In this document: in pieces, positions 6,580 to 14,456 of the stretch | Position numbering within the stretch: position 1 is the first letter of the stretch | Layout: every line of letters begins with the position of its first letter | Origin: Planctomycetota bacterium | GTDB lineage: Bacteria; Planctomycetota; SBBH01; JACQRN01 | Length of the DNA: 15,029 bases | NCBI GenBank assembly: GCA_016206515.1 | Contig: JACQRN010000015.1 | Span: forward strand, 1-15,029 | Direction of reading: 5' to 3' | Translations under genes and position numbers: made by a program | The notes under the pieces: generated by a model | What the model saw: the letters and a program-made list of their open reading frames with translations, nothing else | What the model was told of the DNA's origin: nothing | The model's database searches: none

Positions 6580-8988
6580 ATGCCCCCCCCGGTGGTTGCG
6601 TACGAGGTCCAGGGGGAGGGGGAGGCTCCGCGCGCGGGAGAGGTCGTGGTCCGCGAGGCGGACGTCCCGCTCCTGTGCGGGCCGGGCGGGGAGGCGGCCA
6701 AGCGGCATCTGCGGCTCATCCTGCGCGCGCGCGACGGGGATGCTGGGGCGGACCGTGATCTGCGCGATGCGAGGGGGGCGGGGCGGGATGTCCCGCGCGC
6801 GGCGCAGGCCACGGGGCACGTCGTTCCGTCCACTTGCGCGGGCGTAGTTCCGCCGGAATCCGTCAGCCAGAAGGGGGCGACGCTCCTGGAATTGATCCAA
6901 CAGGGGTATCCCGTTCCGGACTTCGTGATCGTGGCGTCCGAGGCGTACGCGGAACGCTCGGAACGCCTCGAAAGGGATCTCGGGGACGCCCTGTCGTGCC
7001 TGGAGGGGATCACCTGCCAGCGGCCCGGCTCGGGGGGGATCCCGCTGGTCCTGGCCGTCCGATGCGCCATGCCGCAGTACACGCCGGGCATCATGCCGAC
7101 GTATCTCAATGCCGGGGTGGTCGCACCCGCCCTGCCTGCGCTCGGGCGCGCCTACGGGGAGGATGCCGCCCGGCGGATGTTCCTGAACAACCTGGTGAAC
7201 ATCGCGGAAGCGCTTCCAGGGGGCATGACCGGTACGCCTGACGTTCCGGCGCCGATCTCCGAGCGTATCGAGCGTCTCTGCCGCGTCGTGCGCTCTGCCG
7301 ATCCGGCCCTCCTGGAGGATCCGTTCCGCCAGATCCTCTTCCTCGCGCGCCGCGCCTACGGCGAGTACGAGGCGAACCTCGACCTCCTGCTGACCCTCTC
7401 GCAGGGGCGCAGGTACGCCCCGGCGCTTATCCTCCAGAAGATGGTTTGCACGGTCCGCGGGCGGGACTCCTCCGCGGGGGTCCTGTACAGCCGGCACCCG
7501 ACGACGGGGGAGGGGTGTCACCTCGAGACGGCGCGCAGCGTCTTCGGGGAGGACATCATGACCGGGAGCGCGGAGCCGGCGGTCACGGATTTCGCGGATC
7601 CGACGGAGATCCATCTGGAGTTCCCTGCGGTGAGCCACTTCGTCTCCCGGCTCCCCGGGCTGGAGCGTCGCTTCGCGTCTCCGGTGACCGTCGAATTCGC
7701 CACCGAGGCGGCCTCCGGGCAGGACCTGTTCGCGCTCCTGCAGCTGAACCGCACCGAGATGAGCGGACGCGCCGCCTACATCTCCTCCGTACGTCTTTAT
7801 GAGGACGGGGCGATCCCGCGCGCGCGCGCCCTGGAACTCATCCAGCCCTGTCACACGCGTCAGATCGAGGACGATGCCATCGACCCGGATTCCGTGCGCT
7901 CTCTCGAAAGTTTCTGCGGGGGGGTGCCGGTCCTGCCGCGCGCATCGGTCCGTGGCCGGATCTTCTTCTCCGCGGAGGCGGCCCGCGAGGCCAAGTCGAG
8001 GGGGGACCGGGTCTGCTTCTGCAAGCAGCGGTTCATCCCGACCGATACGGTGATCATGCGGCAGGTGGACGCCCTCGTCAGCCTCGGCCCCGCTGCGATC
8101 CATGTGAACACGATCTGCCAGGGGCTGGGGATCCAGGCGCTCCTGGATCTCGAGAAGGAGGGCGTGGTCCTCTCTCCCGACGGGAGGGGCCTCGTCAACG
8201 CCCGGGGGCGCGCGCTGCCCGAGGGGGAGTGGGTCACGATCTGCTCCTGGCGCCGGACCCTGTTCGTGGGACGCGCCCGGTTCCGGCCCGCGCGCCTGCT
8301 GCGCTATCTCCGCGGCGATCCGGTGGAACTGGAGGAGGTGGAGAAGCCCGCGTTCAAGGCGATGGCCCATGCCTCCACGCGGGAGGAGACGTCCGGCGGG
8401 ATGCTCCACAGCGATATCAGGAACGCGACATGGAACGAGACGAGGATATGGTTGGCGATGATCCATCCGCGTTCCAACCGCGCCGGACGCCCACTCGCTC
8501 GCGCCGTCCCGGCCCCGGTCGCGTCCCCGTTCGCCATGCGACGACGGGAGCGTAGCAACCTTTTTCGTCGGCCGCAATCGACGGCCCGACAGTGGCCCTG
8601 CATGGATGTGGACAGGCGGGGGGGGAGGGAGTGTATATTCCGCTCGGGCTGTCAGGTTCCGGCCTTTAGGACAAGTCTTCTCGTAAGGAAGGGGGAGCGC
8701 AGATGGCACGAGTCCTGGCTCTTGCGGCGGTCGTCTTCTTCGTCCTCGGGAGTTTGCCTCTCCCCTTGGAGGCTGGGTGATGTCCGGGGCCCGCCCGCAC
8801 CCCCGGTGGGGGGGGAGAGAACTACAGCAACTACGAGACTGCGACCCCTGCGCCCGACCCGGTTCAATGGCGCGAGGATCCCTCCTCGTGGACGACGATC
8901 GGTCAGATGCTCCCGACCGGGTCCGCGGATGCCGCCCAGCCCGGGCAGGATTCTGCGCAGTACGATCCGAACGCGGAAGACGCCGTAG
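6580..8988 (+). CDS. divergent pyruvate phosphate dikinase-like protein without PEP barrel
   Basis: From about residue 95 the protein follows the PPDK/PEP synthase N-terminal ATP-grasp domain. K98 in 'SQKGATLLELIQQGYPVP' matches the family GGKGANL lysine, and R161 in 'LAVRCAMPQYTPGIMP' matches 'VSVRSGA..SMPGMMDT'. R305/E311 lie in 'GVLYSRHPTTGEG', followed by 'FGEDIMTG'. E372 in 'VTVEFATE' and Q388 in 'LLQLNRTE' match the ATP-site Glu and Gln, although the usual Gln-Thr-Arg is Gln-Leu-Asn. A phosphohistidine-type domain follows (about 445-550). There H508 in 'GPAAIHVNTICQGLGIQA' aligns with the catalytic His of 'GGMTSHAAVVARGMG', but the flanking residues differ. No PEP/pyruvate TIM barrel follows. 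The first 95 residues are unrecognised, and ATG 6580 lacks a clear ribosome site. Recognisable sequence stops near 8400; the only in-frame stop (8988) lies deep inside the next gene, so the 3' end is doubtful. Substrate unknown. Confidence 0.65.
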   Translation: MPPPVVAYEVQGEGEAPRAGEVVVREADVPLLCGPGGEAAKRHLRLILRARDGDAGADRDLRDARGAGRDVPRAAQATGHVVPSTCAGVVPPESVSQKGATLLELIQQGYPVPDFVIVASEAYAERSERLERDLGDALSCLEGITCQRPGSGGIPLVLAVRCAMPQYTPGIMPTYLNAGVVAPALPALGRAYGEDAARRMFLNNLVNIAEALPGGMTGTPDVPAPISERIERLCRVVRSADPALLEDPFRQILFLARRAYGEYEANLDLLLTLSQGRRYAPALILQKMVCTVRGRDSSAGVLYSRHPTTGEGCHLETARSVFGEDIMTGSAEPAVTDFADPTEIHLEFPAVSHFVSRLPGLERRFASPVTVEFATEAASGQDLFALLQLNRTEMSGRAAYISSVRLYEDGAIPRARALELIQPCHTRQIEDDAIDPDSVRSLESFCGGVPVLPRASVRGRIFFSAEAAREAKSRGDRVCFCKQRFIPTDTVIMRQVDALVSLGPAAIHVNTICQGLGIQALLDLEKEGVVLSPDGRGLVNARGRALPEGEWVTICSWRRTLFVGRARFRPARLLRYLRGDPVELEEVEKPAFKAMAHASTREETSGGMLHSDIRNATWNETRIWLAMIHPRSNRAGRPLARAVPAPVASPFAMRRRERSNLFRRPQSTARQWPCMDVDRRGGRECIFRSGCQVPAFRTSLLVRKGERRWHESWLLRRSSSSSSGVCLSPWRLGDVRGPPAPPVGGERTTATTRLRPLRPTRFNGARIPPRGRRSVRCSRPGPRMPPSPGRILRSTIRTRKTP
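8609..8639 (+). promoter_or_regulatory. candidate promoter for the thioredoxin-like gene
   Basis: TGGACA (8609-8614, five of six matches to TTGACA) and TATATT (8634-8639, five of six to TATAAT) stand 19 bases apart, slightly long for a sigma-70 promoter. The spacer contains an eight-G run. The AT-rich patch stands out in GC-rich DNA and lies 64 bases before the start at 8703. Moderate support only. Confidence 0.4.
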
Positions 8989-9689
8989 CAGGGGGCCCCG
9001 ATGCCGTTTGGACCCCGACTCGTTTTGATATCGATGGTAGTCGCAAGTACGCGGTCCTGTTCTTCTACTGCAACACATCCAAGGGGGGAGACGCGGTCTG
9101 CGACTGCATGTTGATGCGGCGTACGACCTTCCCCAACGCGCGCCTGTCGGAGTTCCTCCCGAACTTTGAGTGGTATCAGATGGACACCGATAGCGCGGAT
9201 GCGGCGCCGTTTGTGGGGCGGTACGGCGTGCGGACCTCCCCGACGTTCATTGTCGTGGATCAGGCCGGGCAGGAACTCTGGCGCGTCTCGGGGCACAAGC
9301 AGGCCGGGGAACTCGCCTCGAGCCTCCAGAACCTCCTGTCGGGGATGTCCAGGGTGGCCCAACGGCATGAGCGGATGATCTCGCAGCTGACGGAGCGACT
9401 GGCCGCCGCGCACACCGCGCTGCAGGCGGGGGATTTCAAGCAGTCCCTGCGCGCGCTGCAGTGGATCGAACGGGCGGCCCGTGGTAGCGGGTACGCGCAG
9501 TGGCTCGATGAATCGGAACGCGGCTTGGCATTCCTTCGCGGGCGCCTGGAGAGGGTCCTGGCGGACCTCGAACGGCGCGCCGGCACGGATTCGGAAGGGG
9601 TCGCCGCGGCGGCCAGGGAGTTCCGGAAGAATTACGGCCTGGCGTTCCCTGATTTGGGCCGTCGGGCGGATGCCCTGGTAGGGCGTTAA
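8703..9689 (+). CDS. secreted thioredoxin-fold protein, frame interrupted by in-frame TGA
   Basis: ATG 8703 follows GGGGGAG (8691-8697) at good spacing and opens a textbook signal peptide, 'MARVLALAAVVFFVLG' then 'SLPLPLEAG'. TGA 8778-8780 interrupts the frame at codon 26. The same frame continues without another stop to TAA 9687-9689. It encodes a Gly/Pro-rich linker, a thioredoxin fold (about residues 115-210) and a helical, charged tail that may be coiled coil. Thioredoxin marks are 'YAVLFFYC', cis-proline P180 in 'VRTSPTFIVVD' and 'GQELWRVSGH'. The usual WCxxC is replaced by C133-D-C135 in 'VCDCMLMRRTTF', with another cysteine at C123. If exported, it would act on thiols in the envelope. 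The TGA may be a true nonsense mutation, a sequence error or a recoded codon. ATG 8907 gives an uninterrupted 260-residue version but has no ribosome site or signal peptide. Confidence 0.7.
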
Positions 9690-9706
9690 GGCGAGCGGGT
9701 CGGTTT

Positions 9707-9725
9707 CCGGGGAGTGGATTCCCGG
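9707..9725 (+). other. short hairpin between the thioredoxin-like gene and metH
   Basis: CCGGGG (9707-9712) can pair with TCCCGG (9720-9725), including one G-T wobble, around a seven-base loop; further wobbles are possible outside. No T-run follows, so it is at best a weak terminator or part of the metH leader. The whole gap is only 73 bases. Confidence 0.22.
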
Positions 9726-9762
9726 GGTACGGGGCTCCGAGCGTTCCGGTAAGGTCTCGGGG

Positions 9763-12700
9763 ATGCGCCAGCCGTGCACGGGGTTTCTGGAGTCGCTTCG
9801 GGAACGGGTCCTCGTCTTCGACGGGGCGATGGGGACGTCCCTGCAGAGGCGCGACCCGACCCTCGACGACTACCAGGGGCTGGAGGGGTGCAGCGAGATC
9901 CTGTGCGCCTCGCGGCCGGACTGGATCCGCGCGGTCCACGAGTCGTTCCTCGCGGCCGGATGCGACGCGGTCGAGACGAACACCTTCGGGGCGAACGCGG
10001 TCGTCCTGGCCGAGTACGGGATCGCAGGAAGGGTCGAGGAACTGAACGCGACCGCCGCGCGCCTGGCGCGCGAGGTCGCCGCGGGGTTCTCCACGCCGGA
10101 ACGCGGGCGGTTCGTCGTCGGCTCGATCGGCCCCGGCACGAAACTCGTCTCGCTCGGGCAGGTGCCGTTCGACGCGCTCCTGGAGTCGTACCGGCGGCAG
10201 GTGCGGGGCCTGCTCGACGGCGGGGTCGACGCGCTCCTGATCGAGACGTGCCAGGACCTCCTCCAGGCGAAGACCGCGGTGATCGCCTCCTTCGACGTGA
10301 TGGGGGAGCGGCGCGTCCGTATCCCGGTGATGGTCCAGGTGACGGTCGAGACGACCGGGACGATGCTCCTGGGGACCGAGATCCTCGCCGCCGAGACGGC
10401 GCTCTCGATGTACCCCGTCGACGTTCTCGGGATGAACTGCGCCACCGGCCCGCGGGCGATGCGCGACCACGTCCAGACGCTCGCGCGCGCGACCGACCGG
10501 TTCGTCTCGTGCCAGCCGAACGCGGGGCTCCCCGAGAACGTCGGCGGGGTCGCGACCTACCGCCTGACGCCCCGCGAGCTCGCCGACGAGCTGCGCGCCT
10601 TCGTCACGGACTTCGGCGTGGAGATCGTCGGCGGGTGCTGCGGCACGACCCCGGATCACCTCGCCGAGGTGGTCCGCGCCTGCGGGGGGCTGACGCCGCG
10701 CCGCGAGCGGGCGCGGGGTCCGCGCTCCGCCTCGTCCCTCTACACGCAGGTCACCTACCGGCAGGAGCCGCCGCCGCTCATCATCGGGGAGAGGACGAAC
10801 GCGAACGGCTCGCGGAAGTTCAAGCGGCTCCTCGCCCTGGAGGAGTACGACGCGCTGGCGTCCATGGGGAAGGAGCAGGCCCGGGAGGGGGCGCACGTCC
10901 TGGATGTCTGCACCGCGTATGTCGGGCGCAACGAGATCCGCGACATGACCGAGACGGTCCGACGGATGGTCGCCTCGGTCCCGATCCCCCTGATGATCGA
11001 CTCGACGGAGGCTCCCGTCATCGAGGAGGCCCTGAAATGGATCGGCGGGAAGGCGCTCATCAACTCGATCAACCTCGAGGACGGCGAGGAGCGCATGGAG
11101 AAGGTCTGCCCCCTGGCGCGACGGTACGGCGCGGGGGTCGTGGCGCTCACGATCGACGAGACCGGCATGGCGAAGACCGCCGCGCGCAAGGTCGAGGTGG
11201 CCGAGCGGATCCTCGGCATCGCCGTGCGCAAGCACGGGTTGGACCCTTCCGACCTGATCTTCGACTGCCTGACGTTCACGCTGGGCTCCGGCGACGGGGA
11301 GTTCCGGCGCGCGGGGGTCGAGACGATCGACGCGATCCGGGAGCTGAAGCGCCGCCACCCGGAGGTTTCTACGGTTCTTGGAATCAGCAACATCTCTTTC
11401 GGTCTCGACCCGGCCCTCCGCCAGGTGCTCAACAGCGTGTTCCTACACTACGCGGTCGAGGCGGGGCTCGACATGGCGATCGTCAACGCCGAGAAGATCG
11501 AGCCCCTCCACACGATCGACGCGGAGGGGCGCGAGATGGCCCGGCGCCTGGTCTTCGACGACCGGACGGGGGGGGACCCCCTGCACGCCCTGATGGCCCA
11601 CTACGCCGGGGCGAAGGCGACCGCACGCGTCCGTCCGGAGCCCGCCACGCTTGAGGAGAAGATCCAGCGGCGCGTCATCGACGGGGAGCGCGAGGGGATC
11701 GGCGCCCTCCTCGACGAGGCGCTGAAGCGGCGCGAGGCGCTCCCCATCATCAACGAGGTCCTGCTCCCGGCGATGAAGACGGTCGGGGAGCTGATGGCCT
11801 CGGGGCAGATGCAGCTCCCGTTCGTCCTGCAGGCGGCGGAGGTGATGAAACTCTCCGTGAAGCACCTCGAGCCGCACATGGAGAAGTCCGGGGGCGTCTC
11901 CCGCGGGAAGATCGTCCTGGCGACCGTGAAGGGGGACGTCCACGACATCGGCAAGAACCTCGTCGACATCATCCTGTCGAACAACGGCTTCACGACCTTC
12001 AACCTCGGGATCAAGCAGCCGATCGAGTCGATCCTGCTCTGCGCGCAAGAGAAGAAGTGCGACGCGATCGGGATGTCCGGGCTCCTGGTCAAGTCCACCG
12101 CCGTGATGCTCGACAACCTCCACGAGATGCGTCGGCGCGGGATCGACCTGCCGGTCCTGTGTGGCGGCGCGGCGCTGACACGTGGTTTCGTCGAGCGCGA
12201 CCTGCGCGAGGCGTACGCGGAGCCGGTCTTCTACTGCCGCGATGCCTTCGAGGGTCTGCGCGTGATGGAGGGGCTTGCCGACGGAGCCAAGCGCCATGCC
12301 CTCCTGGCGCAGGGGTGCGAGGTGTCGGGCGGACGGCGGCGCGATCCGCGCGTCCCGGACGCTGCCGCATCGTCTGGTGCGGAGGTCCCGCAGACTCTGG
12401 AGCGCGCGGAGGTGCCCAAGGCGCCGTTCCTGGGGAGCCGCGTCGTCGAGAAGTTCGATCTCGATGAGGTGTTCCGGTTCATCAACCCGCGCGCCCTGTT
12501 CCGCGGGCAGTGGCAGTACCGCCAGGGGACGCGCACGGCGCAGGAGTACGAGGCGGAGCTGGTCCGGACGGTGCGGCCCCTGTTCGAGGAGCTCAAGCGC
12601 AAGGTGATCGCGGAGGGGCTCTTCCATCCGCGCGTGGCATATGGGTACTTCCGGTGCGGCTCGGAGGGGGACGCCCTGCACGTCGAGGGGGAGGGGGGGG

Positions 12701-13206
12701 GGCGCGTCACGTTCCCCTTCCCGCGGCAGAAGGGGGGGGCGCGACGCTGCATCGCGGACTTCTTCCGGCCGTGCGGGGAGGGGGGCGCGGCGCATCCCGA
12801 CCTCGTCGGCTTCTCGCTCGTGACGATCGGCGAAGAGGCGACCGTCCGCTCGCAGGATCTGTTCCGCGCCGACCGCTATGCCGACTACCTGCATTTCCAC
12901 GGCCTGTCGGTCGAGACCGCCGAGGCGCTCGCGGAGTTCTGGCACAGCCGGATGCGCCGCGAGCTGTCGATCCACGCCCAGGACGCCCCCGCGGTCGAGG
13001 GGCTGTTCCGCCAGGGGTACCGCGGCTCGCGCTACTCCTTCGGCTACCCCGCCTGCCCCAACCTCGAGGACCAGGCGAAGCTGTTCACCCTCCTGAAGCC
13101 CGAGCGGATCGGCGTCCGCCTCACCGAGACGTTCCAGCTGGAGCCGGAACAGTCGACGTCGGCGATCGTTGTGCACCATCCGCAGGCGAGGTATTTCGCG
13201 GTGTAG
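9763..13206 (+). CDS. metH: cobalamin-dependent methionine synthase
   Basis: This 1147-residue enzyme transfers the methyl group of 5-methyltetrahydrofolate to homocysteine through methylcobalamin. All four modules are present. The homocysteine domain (about 1-310) begins 'VFDGAMGTSLQ' and has zinc ligands C226 in 'MNCATGP' and C292/C293 in 'GGCCGTT'. The pterin domain (about 345-610) has 'IIGERTNANGSRKF' and 'PLMIDST'. The B12 module (about 635-850) has the DxHxxG motif with D725, H727 and G730 in 'GDVHDIGKNLVD'. The reactivation domain (about 900-1147) has the AdoMet motif R1090-P1099, 'RYSFGYPACP', then 'RLTETFQLEP'. It is somewhat shorter than the 1227-residue E. coli enzyme. ATG 9763 has only a modest AAGG nine bases upstream. 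A run of ten G bases lies in the reading frame at 12693-12702. No SAM or cobalamin riboswitch is visible in the short leader. Confidence 0.97.
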   Translation: MRQPCTGFLESLRERVLVFDGAMGTSLQRRDPTLDDYQGLEGCSEILCASRPDWIRAVHESFLAAGCDAVETNTFGANAVVLAEYGIAGRVEELNATAARLAREVAAGFSTPERGRFVVGSIGPGTKLVSLGQVPFDALLESYRRQVRGLLDGGVDALLIETCQDLLQAKTAVIASFDVMGERRVRIPVMVQVTVETTGTMLLGTEILAAETALSMYPVDVLGMNCATGPRAMRDHVQTLARATDRFVSCQPNAGLPENVGGVATYRLTPRELADELRAFVTDFGVEIVGGCCGTTPDHLAEVVRACGGLTPRRERARGPRSASSLYTQVTYRQEPPPLIIGERTNANGSRKFKRLLALEEYDALASMGKEQAREGAHVLDVCTAYVGRNEIRDMTETVRRMVASVPIPLMIDSTEAPVIEEALKWIGGKALINSINLEDGEERMEKVCPLARRYGAGVVALTIDETGMAKTAARKVEVAERILGIAVRKHGLDPSDLIFDCLTFTLGSGDGEFRRAGVETIDAIRELKRRHPEVSTVLGISNISFGLDPALRQVLNSVFLHYAVEAGLDMAIVNAEKIEPLHTIDAEGREMARRLVFDDRTGGDPLHALMAHYAGAKATARVRPEPATLEEKIQRRVIDGEREGIGALLDEALKRREALPIINEVLLPAMKTVGELMASGQMQLPFVLQAAEVMKLSVKHLEPHMEKSGGVSRGKIVLATVKGDVHDIGKNLVDIILSNNGFTTFNLGIKQPIESILLCAQEKKCDAIGMSGLLVKSTAVMLDNLHEMRRRGIDLPVLCGGAALTRGFVERDLREAYAEPVFYCRDAFEGLRVMEGLADGAKRHALLAQGCEVSGGRRRDPRVPDAAASSGAEVPQTLERAEVPKAPFLGSRVVEKFDLDEVFRFINPRALFRGQWQYRQGTRTAQEYEAELVRTVRPLFEELKRKVIAEGLFHPRVAYGYFRCGSEGDALHVEGEGGGRVTFPFPRQKGGARRCIADFFRPCGEGGAAHPDLVGFSLVTIGEEATVRSQDLFRADRYADYLHFHGLSVETAEALAEFWHSRMRRELSIHAQDAPAVEGLFRQGYRGSRYSFGYPACPNLEDQAKLFTLLKPERIGVRLTETFQLEPEQSTSAIVVHHPQARYFAV

Positions 13207-13267
13207 GGGCGCTGCGGTCGTCGATTCGGATATCCTGCCCCTTCGTCGCACGGGGAAGGGAGGCCGC

Positions 13268-13636
13268 ATGGGTCGCGCAGTGGCGATGGGCGGGGGGATC
13301 CTCGGGTTGGTCTGCGTCGTGGCGATCGTCGGATATCTGATGGTCGGCGGGGACGAGCCGCTCCGCCCCGGGGAAACGAGTACGTCCACCGGCGGCGCGC
13401 CCAGCGCGCCGACGGGGGGCGGGTACATCGAGCGGAACGTCGCGACCCTCGACTACGCCAAGCGCCAGATGTGGGAGGTCGAGACGAACCGCGCGATCGA
13501 GTTCTACCGTGCCGAGAACGGGGCGAACCCGCCCTCCCTGGACACCCTGGAGGCCGTCCGCGAGCTGCCCGAGGGATACGCCTGGGAGTACGACTCAGGG
13601 ACCGGTGTGGCCCGGATCGTGGACGCGCCTCGGTAG
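13268..13636 (+). CDS. membrane-anchored protein with GspG/pilin-like C-terminal region
   Basis: This 122-residue protein has an N-terminal membrane segment, about residues 8-27 ('GGGILGLVCVVAIVGYLMVG'). A Ser/Thr/Gly/Pro-rich spacer (29-55) follows, then a soluble region that would face the periplasm. That region reads 'EVETNRAIEFYRAENG', 'PPSLDTLEAV', 'LPEGYAWEYDSGTG'. The pattern recalls the C-terminal part of GspG-type pseudopilins, where 'Y....G.yP..L..L' follows a helix. There is no prepilin peptidase site (no GF-T-x-x-E), so it is not a true pilin. GGGAGG at 13258-13263, four bases before ATG 13268, sets the start. It lies 61 bases after metH and 13 bases before the barrel gene, so an envelope role is likely. 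The exact function is unknown. Confidence 0.7.
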   Translation: MGRAVAMGGGILGLVCVVAIVGYLMVGGDEPLRPGETSTSTGGAPSAPTGGGYIERNVATLDYAKRQMWEVETNRAIEFYRAENGANPPSLDTLEAVRELPEGYAWEYDSGTGVARIVDAPR

Positions 13637-13649
13637 GGGAGCGGTGCGG

Positions 13650-14456
13650 ATGCGCGGAATCGTCCGGGCCCTCGCGGCGGTCGTGTCGGCCGCGCTCCTG
13701 TTCGTGCTGTCCTCCGGCCGCGCCTCAGCGAGGGGCGCCGCCCCGGGCCGCGTCGAGGCGACCGTGTACGCCTGGCGCCCGTCGGCCAAGGGGGATGCGG
13801 CTCTCGGCGAGGCGGTCCCCGCGCAACGCTTCGACCTGCACGACCACGCTGGCCTCGAGCACACGGGGGTCGGCGAGGCCGCGCGGCTGGTCCTGCGCGC
13901 GGGGCGGTGGGGTTTCCACGCCGGGGCGTCGCGGGCGCACCATGACCGGCGCAATCTCCTGACGCAGAGTCTCTCCGTCCAGGACCGGACGTACGCGGCG
14001 GGGACATCCCTGCGCGGGGTGTTCGATCTCGAGGTCGCGCACGCGGCGTTCTCCCTCGCGCACGGCTGGGGCGTGGTCCCCGACGCGGAGCCGACCTTCC
14101 CGGTGCAGTACGAGGTGCGCGCCCTGGTCGGTGCCTCGACCTACCGATGGGAAACGCGCTGGGACGGGGCGGGCGGCGACGTGACCGAGGCGTTCCGCGC
14201 GGACGGCGCCACGCTCGGATTCTCCGCGCGCTTCTGGGAGCGGTGGGGAAGCCTCAACGCCCAGGTCCTCGGGTCGCTCCTGCACGGACGGGCGGACGGG
14301 ACCGGGGTGGAGGGGGATCTCCTGTACGGGGCGCGGTGGGGCCCCGTGGGGTTCGAGGCGGGGTGGCACCAGGTCTGGATGTCGGTCGCCAGCGACACCG
14401 ATTCGGTCGACGTCGCCTACGGCGGGCCGCTCGTCGGGTTGCGATGGACGTACTGA
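13650..14456 (+). CDS. predicted outer-membrane beta-barrel protein
   Basis: This 268-residue protein starts with a signal peptide ending in 'SSGRASA', cleaved after about residue 27. The mature part is rich in alternating polar and hydrophobic stretches with aromatic belts, such as 'RVEATVYAWRP', 'RWGFHAGASR', 'ARFWERWGSLNAQVLGSLL' and 'VGFEAGWHQVWMSVAS'. It ends 'PLVGLRWTY', a final strand with a C-terminal aromatic, as barrel assembly signals usually have. I count material for roughly ten or more strands but cannot fix the number. ATG 13650 is preceded by GGGGAG at 13636-13641; GTG 13644 is possible but too close to that site. The family is not recognised. The gene is part of a tight cluster with the anchored protein upstream and the ferredoxin downstream, whose ATG lies inside its last codons. 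Confidence 0.68.
   Translation: MRGIVRALAAVVSAALLFVLSSGRASARGAAPGRVEATVYAWRPSAKGDAALGEAVPAQRFDLHDHAGLEHTGVGEAARLVLRAGRWGFHAGASRAHHDRRNLLTQSLSVQDRTYAAGTSLRGVFDLEVAHAAFSLAHGWGVVPDAEPTFPVQYEVRALVGASTYRWETRWDGAGGDVTEAFRADGATLGFSARFWERWGSLNAQVLGSLLHGRADGTGVEGDLLYGARWGPVGFEAGWHQVWMSVASDTDSVDVAYGGPLVGLRWTY

Noticed and set aside
8570..8595. Possible terminator hairpin after the dikinase-like gene
   Set aside because: The imperfect GTCGGCCG/CGGCCCGAC stem has its T-run before, not after, the stem on the plus strand, and an A-run on the minus strand, so it fits a terminator in neither direction.
8703..8780. Genetic code with TGA as Trp or Gly
   Set aside because: Genes at 1016, 1303, 1734, 6344, 14456 and 14785 end properly at TGA, and long recognised genes contain no internal TGA.
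6358..9078. Minus-strand open frame of about 900 codons opposite the dikinase-like and thioredoxin-like genes
   Set aside because: Low-complexity Arg/Pro-rich product with no motifs; the plus strand carries clear PPDK and thioredoxin motifs. The same holds for the minus frames at 1624-3282, 9436-11358 and 11443-13428.
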